5,206 bases of DNA from Planctomycetota bacterium (GTDB lineage Bacteria > Planctomycetota > PUPC01 > DSUN01): positions 1-5,206 of the forward strand of contig VGYW01000535.1 of NCBI GenBank assembly GCA_016872875.1, written 5' to 3'. Under the pieces are notes generated by a model. It worked only from the letters and a program-made list of their open reading frames with translations. It was not told where the DNA came from and searched no databases. The position numbers were made by a program, and so were the translations under genes. Positions 1 through 3,038 of the stretch are shown here, piece after piece (the first letter of the stretch is position 1; each line of letters starts with the position of its first letter).

Positions 1-75
1 CACCAGAATTCTGGTATCCTTGATCTTCACTCGAAATGCCCTTTCCTGAGGGAAGAAGCGTTTTCCGTCAAACAT
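1..75 (-). CDS. Possible 5' end of a gene running off the left edge
   Basis: A minus-strand ATG at 75-73 opens a frame of exactly 25 codons to the window edge with no stop. The in-frame codon two before the ATG is TAG, so the frame cannot extend upstream. The peptide starts MFDGKRFFPQERAFRVKI and looks plausibly protein-like, with alternating charged and hydrophobic residues. The ATG overlaps the stop of the FG-GAP gene by 8 bases, as in tightly packed operons, but there is only a weak G-rich stretch (GGGT) upstream rather than a clear Shine-Dalgarno sequence. Base composition is lower in G+C than the neighbouring gene. I do not recognise the family. It could equally be chance in a non-coding, inverted-repeat-rich stretch. 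Confidence 0.3.
   Translation of the reverse strand, partial: MFDGKRFFPQERAFRVKIKDTRILV
2..15. repeat. 14-bp perfect palindrome at the left edge
   Basis: ACCAGAATTCTGGT is perfectly self-complementary, centred at 8.5, and carries an EcoRI-type GAATTC core. It lies inside the possible partial gene. It might be part of a larger dyad cut by the window edge, or chance. Confidence 0.5.
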
Positions 76-105
76 ATTCTACCCACAGGGATCGGGCATT
101 TCGAG
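30..105. repeat. 12-bp perfect inverted repeat flanking the possible left gene start
   Basis: CTCGAAATGCCC (30-41) and GGGCATTTCGAG (94-105) are exact reverse complements separated by 52 bases. On the minus-strand transcript the upstream arm precedes, and the downstream arm lies inside, the possible partial gene, so its start codon at 75 sits in the loop. The loop contains a smaller imperfect stem (GGAAGA 51-56 with TTTTCC 61-66, one G-T pair). Confidence 0.6.
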
Positions 106-1147
106 CCATTTTTCGCGGGTTCCGCAAGAAAAATACGCTTGAGTTGGGACTAGCACGGTCGGGCGAGCCGACCGTGGCACGGCCGTTGCGGAAGAGGAGG
201 AGCAGCGGCGCCGCGCGGGTCCCCACGATCAGCCCCGCCTTGCCGGCATCCACAGTCGCGAGGTCGAGGCATTCCGTGAGGCTGGCAAGCTCCGTGGCTG
301 AGAAACCACCGCCTTTCTCCTGGGAGTGCAGTCGGAGAACCTGGCCGTCCCAACTCGCCAGGTCCGCCAAGCCGTCGCCATTGAAGTCGCCCCACGCGGC
401 GGCGCGGGACCTGGCGCTCAGGCCGAGCTTCTCGGTGACATCGCGTGCCATCTTGCCCTCGAAGGCGAAGAGCCGGTCGCCTGCGTCGGATGCGACGTGG
501 AGCGCTGCCTTCCCGTCGCCCCTGAGGTCCACGGGAAGGACGGTCGAGACCTTCCCCCTCACGCTGCCCAGGTTCGCGTGGCCGCCCCACCGCACGCCCG
601 TCCGCACCGGCAGGTCGGCGGCGGCATCCTTCAGGATGTAGTCCACCGCCCGTTCGAGCATGTCGGTGCTGCCGTTCCAGGTGGCCACCATCGGCTGGCT
701 GACCTCGTCGAAGCCCCAGACGCCCCGCTCGTCCTCCACCAGGATGAGCCAGGAGCCGTCGAGGTGGACCAGTGCCTTGCGTGCGGCGGGCGGCTGCGCG
801 GCGGGGTTCTCCTCACCGGGCTTGGCGGGCCAGGCGCCGACGAACATCAGGGCGGGAGCGCCCTTGCGCGCCCGCAGACTCTTCTCGATCAGCCGCGCCT
901 GCTCGGGCTTCGAGGAACCTGCCAGCTCGATCTCCAGGGTCTTCTTGCCCAAATGCCCCTTGAGCGCCCTCTCCACCGCCGCCATCGCCACGCCCTCCTT
1001 GGCCCCGCCCTCGAGCCGGAGCGCCAGAATGGCCTCGGCTTCCTTGACCAGGTGAAGCGGGGTGAACTTCGGGTTGATCAAGCCCAGCGCGGCGCCCTGG
1101 AGAATCCACCACAGGGCGGCCACCCCGCAGCTCGTGCTGCGCACCAT
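68..1147 (-). CDS. Secreted FG-GAP/VCBS-like repeat protein, probably C-terminally truncated
   Basis: The protein has 359 residues and is presumably exported. ATG at 1147 is chosen because AAGGAG lies 6 bases upstream and a signal-peptide-like stretch follows directly (residues 1-23: Arg3, then a hydrophobic run). The longer frame to 1300 would add 51 residues across the promoter and the first palindrome. Residues ~24-180 form an uncharacterised N-terminal region. Residues 254-262 (DFNGDGLAD) are a classic FG-GAP/VCBS calcium-binding loop, with a degenerate second copy at 207-216 (DLRGDGKAAL) and a third, weaker unit near 295-322. Such repeats form beta-propeller blades and normally occur in sets of about seven, so the copy number here is low. 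After residue ~322 (FRNG) the sequence loses repeat character and becomes Ser/Arg/Asn-rich, and G+C falls to about half. This suggests that the original 3' part has been lost or frameshifted. Its function is unknown; extracellular binding or adhesion is a guess. Confidence 0.82.
   Translation of the reverse strand: MVRSTSCGVAALWWILQGAALGLINPKFTPLHLVKEAEAILALRLEGGAKEGVAMAAVERALKGHLGKKTLEIELAGSSKPEQARLIEKSLRARKGAPALMFVGAWPAKPGEENPAAQPPAARKALVHLDGSWLILVEDERGVWGFDEVSQPMVATWNGSTDMLERAVDYILKDAAADLPVRTGVRWGGHANLGSVRGKVSTVLPVDLRGDGKAALHVASDAGDRLFAFEGKMARDVTEKLGLSARSRAAAWGDFNGDGLADLASWDGQVLRLHSQEKGGGFSATELASLTECLDLATVDAGKAGLIVGTRAAPLLLLFRNGRATVGSPDRASPNSSVFFLRNPRKMARNARSLWVEYV
108..134. repeat. Bipartite hairpin, AT outer stem and GC inner stem
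   Basis: ATTTTTC (108-114) pairs with GAAAAAT (128-134). Inside, GCGG (115-118) pairs with CCGC (122-125) around a GTT loop, with a two-base AA bulge at 126-127. A GC stem flanked by a T run and an A run resembles a terminator, but in both directions the U-rich side comes before the GC stem rather than after it, so canonical Rho-independent termination is not supported. Confidence 0.55.
154..176. repeat. Perfect 9-bp GC hairpin at the composition break
   Basis: CACGGTCGG (154-162) and CCGACCGTG (168-176) are exact reverse complements around a 5-base loop. The stem sits where the coding-like, GC-rich part of the FG-GAP gene gives way to AT-richer sequence. On the minus strand the next T run (TTTTT) begins about 15-20 bases after the stem, too far for a standard terminator. 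It may be a terminator relic, a dispersed REP-like unit, or an end of inserted DNA. Confidence 0.55.
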
Positions 1148-1153
1148 GCCTTG

Positions 1154-1159
1154 CTCCTT
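1154..1159 (-). promoter_or_regulatory. Shine-Dalgarno sequence of the FG-GAP gene
   Basis: The minus strand reads AAGGAG, six bases before the ATG at 1147. This site decides the start against the longer in-frame option at 1300. Confidence 0.8.
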
Positions 1160-1165
1160 CTGTTG

Positions 1166-1191
1166 CCCGCGGAAAACTAGGACTCCGCGGG
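1166..1191 (-). promoter_or_regulatory. GC hairpin in the 5' leader of the FG-GAP gene
   Basis: CCCGCGG at 1166-1172 and CCGCGGG at 1185-1191 are perfect 7-bp inverted arms around a 12-base loop. If transcription starts near 1198, the stem lies in the leader a few bases upstream of the Shine-Dalgarno sequence. A competing fold pairs CTAGG (1177-1181) with CCTAG (1194-1198). A role in translation control is possible but is inference; GC-rich DNA yields such stems by chance fairly often. Confidence 0.4.
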
Positions 1192-1204
1192 TCCCTAGCG
1201 CAGC

Positions 1205-1233
1205 AGGATAGCCGCCCTGAGAGTGGAATGCAA
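1205..1233 (-). promoter_or_regulatory. Candidate sigma70-type promoter for the FG-GAP gene
   Basis: On the minus strand, TTGCAT (1233-1228) is followed by exactly 17 bases and then TATCCT (1210-1205). Spacing is optimal; the -10 matches the consensus at 4 of 6 positions and the -35 at its first three. Start of transcription would be near 1198, giving a leader of about 50 bases. The -35 lies about 30 bp from the first palindrome of the array, so a protein bound there could influence this promoter. Confidence 0.45.
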
Positions 1234-1262
1234 GCCGAGCGGGCCGGCGCCCCGCGCGGTAC

Positions 1263-1296
1263 GATGGTCCAACATACCACGGAATGCTGGACCATC
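1263..1296. repeat. Array palindrome 0, diverged copy
   Basis: The outer arms GATGGTCCA (1263-1271) and TGGACCATC (1288-1296) are perfect reverse complements. Over the full 17-bp arms 14 positions pair, with mismatches at arm positions 1, 4 and 8 from the centre. Its centre at 1279.5 is exactly one period from the next copy. The right arm keeps GGAATG of the shared core, but the left arm core has drifted. Confidence 0.8.
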
Positions 1297-1350
1297 CCAC
1301 AGGCCACCGTGCCGGCCAACTCCTGAATCACGGTCGCGCCAGGTTATCCA

Positions 1351-1386
1351 CGATGTTCAAACATTCTATAGAATGTTGGAAGATCG
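1351..1386. repeat. Array palindrome 1
   Basis: This is a 36-bp dyad centred at 1368.5; 16 of 18 arm positions pair, with mismatches at arm positions 10 and 14. It contains the intact 18-bp core at 1360-1377. Confidence 0.9.
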
Positions 1387-1436
1387 CCCGCACTACTCCA
1401 CCCCTTCCCTCGCCAATCCAGGCCGTGCTCGGTGAC

Positions 1437-1478
1437 GAACGATGCTCAAACATTCTATAGAATGTTTGACCATCGTTC
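1437..1478. repeat. Array palindrome 2, longest copy
   Basis: This is a 42-bp dyad centred at 1457.5; 20 of 21 arm positions pair, with a single C-C clash at arm position 13 (1445/1470). It holds the extended 20-bp core AAACATTCTATAGAATGTTT. Confidence 0.93.
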
Positions 1479-1527
1479 CGCCGGCCTCACCCTTTGCCTC
1501 ACCGATCATGGCCGCGCTCAGTGGGGA

Positions 1528-1565
1528 AGGATGCTCAAACATTCTATAGAATGTTTGAGCATCCT
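1528..1565. repeat. Array palindrome 3, perfect copy
   Basis: This is a 38-bp palindrome centred at 1546.5 with all 19 arm positions complementary and no loop. Outside the core the arms read AGGATGCTC on the left and GAGCATCCT on the right. Confidence 0.95.
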
Positions 1566-1618
1566 CAGACACATCTCACCACGCCGGTCTGCGCCCGACG
1601 CCGCCCTTCGTGTCTTAT

Positions 1619-1635
1619 GATGCTCTGAGCTTCTC
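1619..1635 (+). repeat. Array palindrome 4, decayed left half-arm
   Basis: GATGCTC at 1619-1625 lies exactly 89 bp after GATGCTC at 1530-1536. Over the 17-base half-arm 12 positions match copy 3, including TTCT near the centre. The right half beyond 1636 is not recognisable as an arm, so this is the worn end of the array. Confidence 0.6.
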
Positions 1636-1719
1636 CAGAGCCCCCGGCGCGGCCGAGCTGGGGATGCACCGGAGCACAGCCTTGCCATTGCACCCGGGCG
1701 CACGACGAATGACACTCGC

Positions 1720-1748
1720 TTGCTTCCTGGGGCCTTTCCTGCTTTACT
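1720..1748 (+). promoter_or_regulatory. Weak promoter candidate for the aminotransferase operon
   Basis: TTGCTT (1720-1725), 17 bases, then TTTACT (1743-1748) gives correct spacing, with 4 of 6 consensus matches in the -10 and a poor -35 beyond TTG. No better candidate is visible between the array and the gene. A promoter within the array is also possible. Confidence 0.2.
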
Positions 1749-1808
1749 TGGATTTGGCCTGATCTACGTGGGAGAGTACACATTCCAGAGCTCGCTGGTT
1801 CGACTCCA

Positions 1809-3038
1809 GTGCCGCCGACTGCGCCCGGGGACGATGCCTATTGGAATGGGGTGCGCGCGGCGTTCCTGCACGATCCCGCGCAAGTCTACCTCAACACCGG
1901 GTCGTTCGGCGTGCTCCCCCGCTCCGTCTACGAGACGCTGGTGGCGGCGGTCCGCGAGCGGGAGCTGAACCCGACACGCAACCGTGAGGGCCTGGTGGCG
2001 GGCATCCGCGAGGCGCGCGGGCGCCTCGCCCAGTTCGTCCGCGCCGCCCCCGAGGACATCGCTCTCCTGATGAACGTTACCGTGGCGGTCAACCTCGTCG
2101 TCAACGGCCTCTCGTGGCGGCCGGGCGACGAAATCCTGGCGTCGGACCAGGAGTACGGCGCCATTGACAACTGCCTCCACGAGGCGGGGCGGCGCTACGG
2201 GGTGACGGTGCGGCGGGCCGCCATCCCCATCCCGCCTGCCTGCCCTGAGGATGTCGTCCGCGCATTCGAGGCGGACATCACCCCCCGCACCCGCCTGCTG
2301 GTTTGCAGCCACATCACCACGGGCACCGGGCTGATCGCGCCGGCGAAGGCCCTGGCCGACCTGGCCCACGCCCACGGAGCCTTGATCCTCTTCGACGGGG
2401 CGCACGGGCCAGGGATGATCCCGGTGGACCTTGGGGCCTATGGCTGTGACTTCTACGCCGGGAACTGCCACAAGTGGCTCTGCTCGCCTAAGGGGGTCGG
2501 GTTCCTCTACGCTGCTCCGCGCGTCCAGGAGCAAGTCAGGCACCTCGTCGTCGGCTGGGGCTACAGCCAGGACGGCCCGGCCGCTGACGCCGCGGGCCGC
2601 CCGCTGATCAAGGGTCAGCCGTACCTCTGGGGCATCGAGAACTGGGGCACGTTCAGCATGCCCGAGTTCGTCGCCACAGGCGAGGCCGTGCGGTTCCAGC
2701 AGGAGATCGGCCCGGACCGGATCGCGGCGCGCGGGCGGCAACTGGCCGCCCACCTCCGCCGCCGAATCGCCGGCCTCGGCTGGGGCCAGCTCATCTCCCC
2801 CACCCACCCCGACATGACCGGCTCCATCAGCACGTTCAAGCTGTCCGGCTTCGGCGACATGGACCTCGGGGCGGTCCTCTTCGACCGCTATAGGATCACC
2901 GCGCCGGCTGGACAAAGGGACGGTGGTCACAGGCTCCGCGTGTCTACCCACATCTACAACACCTTTGCAGAGCTTGACCGGCTGGTGGACGCGCTGGCCG
3001 AGCTCCGCGCGGAAAGGAATGGCCCATGCCCAAGCTGA
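1809..3038 (+). CDS. Class V PLP-dependent aminotransferase (isopenicillin-N-epimerase/cysteine-desulfurase-like)
   Basis: The protein has 409 residues, a full-length cytoplasmic fold type I PLP enzyme. Visible family marks are YLNTGSFG (27-34) near the N-terminus, the Glu-Tyr-Gly of DQEYGA (113-118), SHITTGTG (167-174), the cofactor segment FDGAHGPG (195-202; Asp196 should contact the pyridine nitrogen, His199 stacks nearby), and NCHKW (219-223), where Lys222 is the expected Schiff-base lysine. Near the end, LRVSTHIYNT (376-385) carries Arg377, the usual substrate-carboxylate contact. The order matches the epimerase-like branch better than NifS/SufS, and the catalytic cysteine of a desulfurase is not evident. 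Substrate and reaction (racemisation, lyase or desulfurase chemistry) cannot be assigned. GTG at 1809 is the first conventional in-frame start after the stop at 1710, but it lacks a Shine-Dalgarno sequence. The gene overlaps the next by 13 bases. Confidence 0.92.
   Translation: MPPTAPGDDAYWNGVRAAFLHDPAQVYLNTGSFGVLPRSVYETLVAAVRERELNPTRNREGLVAGIREARGRLAQFVRAAPEDIALLMNVTVAVNLVVNGLSWRPGDEILASDQEYGAIDNCLHEAGRRYGVTVRRAAIPIPPACPEDVVRAFEADITPRTRLLVCSHITTGTGLIAPAKALADLAHAHGALILFDGAHGPGMIPVDLGAYGCDFYAGNCHKWLCSPKGVGFLYAAPRVQEQVRHLVVGWGYSQDGPAADAAGRPLIKGQPYLWGIENWGTFSMPEFVATGEAVRFQQEIGPDRIAARGRQLAAHLRRRIAGLGWGQLISPTHPDMTGSISTFKLSGFGDMDLGAVLFDRYRITAPAGQRDGGHRLRVSTHIYNTFAELDRLVDALAELRAERNGPCPS
3013..3018 (+). 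promoter_or_regulatory. Shine-Dalgarno sequence of the large exported protein
   Basis: AAAGGA ends seven bases before the ATG at 3026. It lies inside the last codons of the aminotransferase gene, consistent with translational coupling of the two. Confidence 0.7.

Larger units (their letters stand above)
1263..1635. repeat. Tandem array of long palindromes with an exact 89-bp period
   Basis: Four dyad-symmetric elements have centres at 1279.5, 1368.5, 1457.5 and 1546.5, each 89 bp from the next, and a fifth left half-arm (1619-1635) keeps the phase. Units 1369-1457 and 1458-1546 align without gaps at 66 of 89 positions; the spacer columns alone (columns 19-71) match at 34 of 53. The inner three palindromes share the 18-bp core AACATTCTATAGAATGTT. 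The outermost copies are diverged (copy 0) or halved (copy 4), as expected for a decaying tandem repeat maintained in its middle. All copies lie between divergent genes. The function is unknown: operator array, structured RNA, or recombination/replication element are all open. Confidence 0.93.
1148..1808. other. Gene-free divergent intergenic region
   Basis: About 660 bases separate the leftward FG-GAP gene from the rightward aminotransferase. It holds, left to right: the leader hairpin and promoter of the FG-GAP gene (1166-1233), the 89-bp palindrome array (1263 to about 1635), and about 170 bases (1636-1808) in which I see no gene, only a weak promoter candidate and a small hairpin (GCTCTG 1622-1627 with CAGAGC 1636-1641). 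Short open frames crossing the array are by-products of the repeats: the 89-bp period is not a multiple of three, so successive units are read in different frames. Confidence 0.8.

Noticed and set aside
154..176. Rho-independent terminator of the FG-GAP gene
   Set aside because: The stem is strong, but no T run follows immediately on either strand, and the annotated frame continues past it to 68.
326..1180. 284-codon plus-strand open frame opposite the FG-GAP gene
   Set aside because: It is antisense to a gene with a clear start, signal peptide and calcium-binding repeats; its composition is that of a mirror frame.
1263..1635. CRISPR array
   Set aside because: Spacing is regular, but the spacers are homologous to one another (about 64% identity between two), the outer repeat arms vary, and no cas gene is present.
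1263..1635. Integron attC sites or gene cassettes
   Set aside because: The palindromes lack the paired RYYYAAC/GTTRRRY core sites and extrahelical bases of attC, and the intervals carry no cassette genes.
1622..1641. Terminator at GCTCTG/CAGAGC hairpin
   Set aside because: A six-bp stem with an eight-base loop followed by a C run; no T tract on either strand.
1223..1715. Short open frames crossing the palindrome array on both strands
   Set aside because: Their similar peptides (such as QTFYRM and KHSIECLS) are simply the palindrome translated. The 89-bp period changes frame at each unit, so no repeated protein is encoded, and none has a convincing ribosome site.
1794..1810. tRNA-like T arm (GCTGG, TTCGACT loop, CCAGT)
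   Set aside because: The loop fits the T-loop consensus, but no acceptor, D or anticodon arms can be placed at the required distances and no CCA end follows. It is most likely chance, though a tRNA remnant used as an attachment site cannot be excluded.
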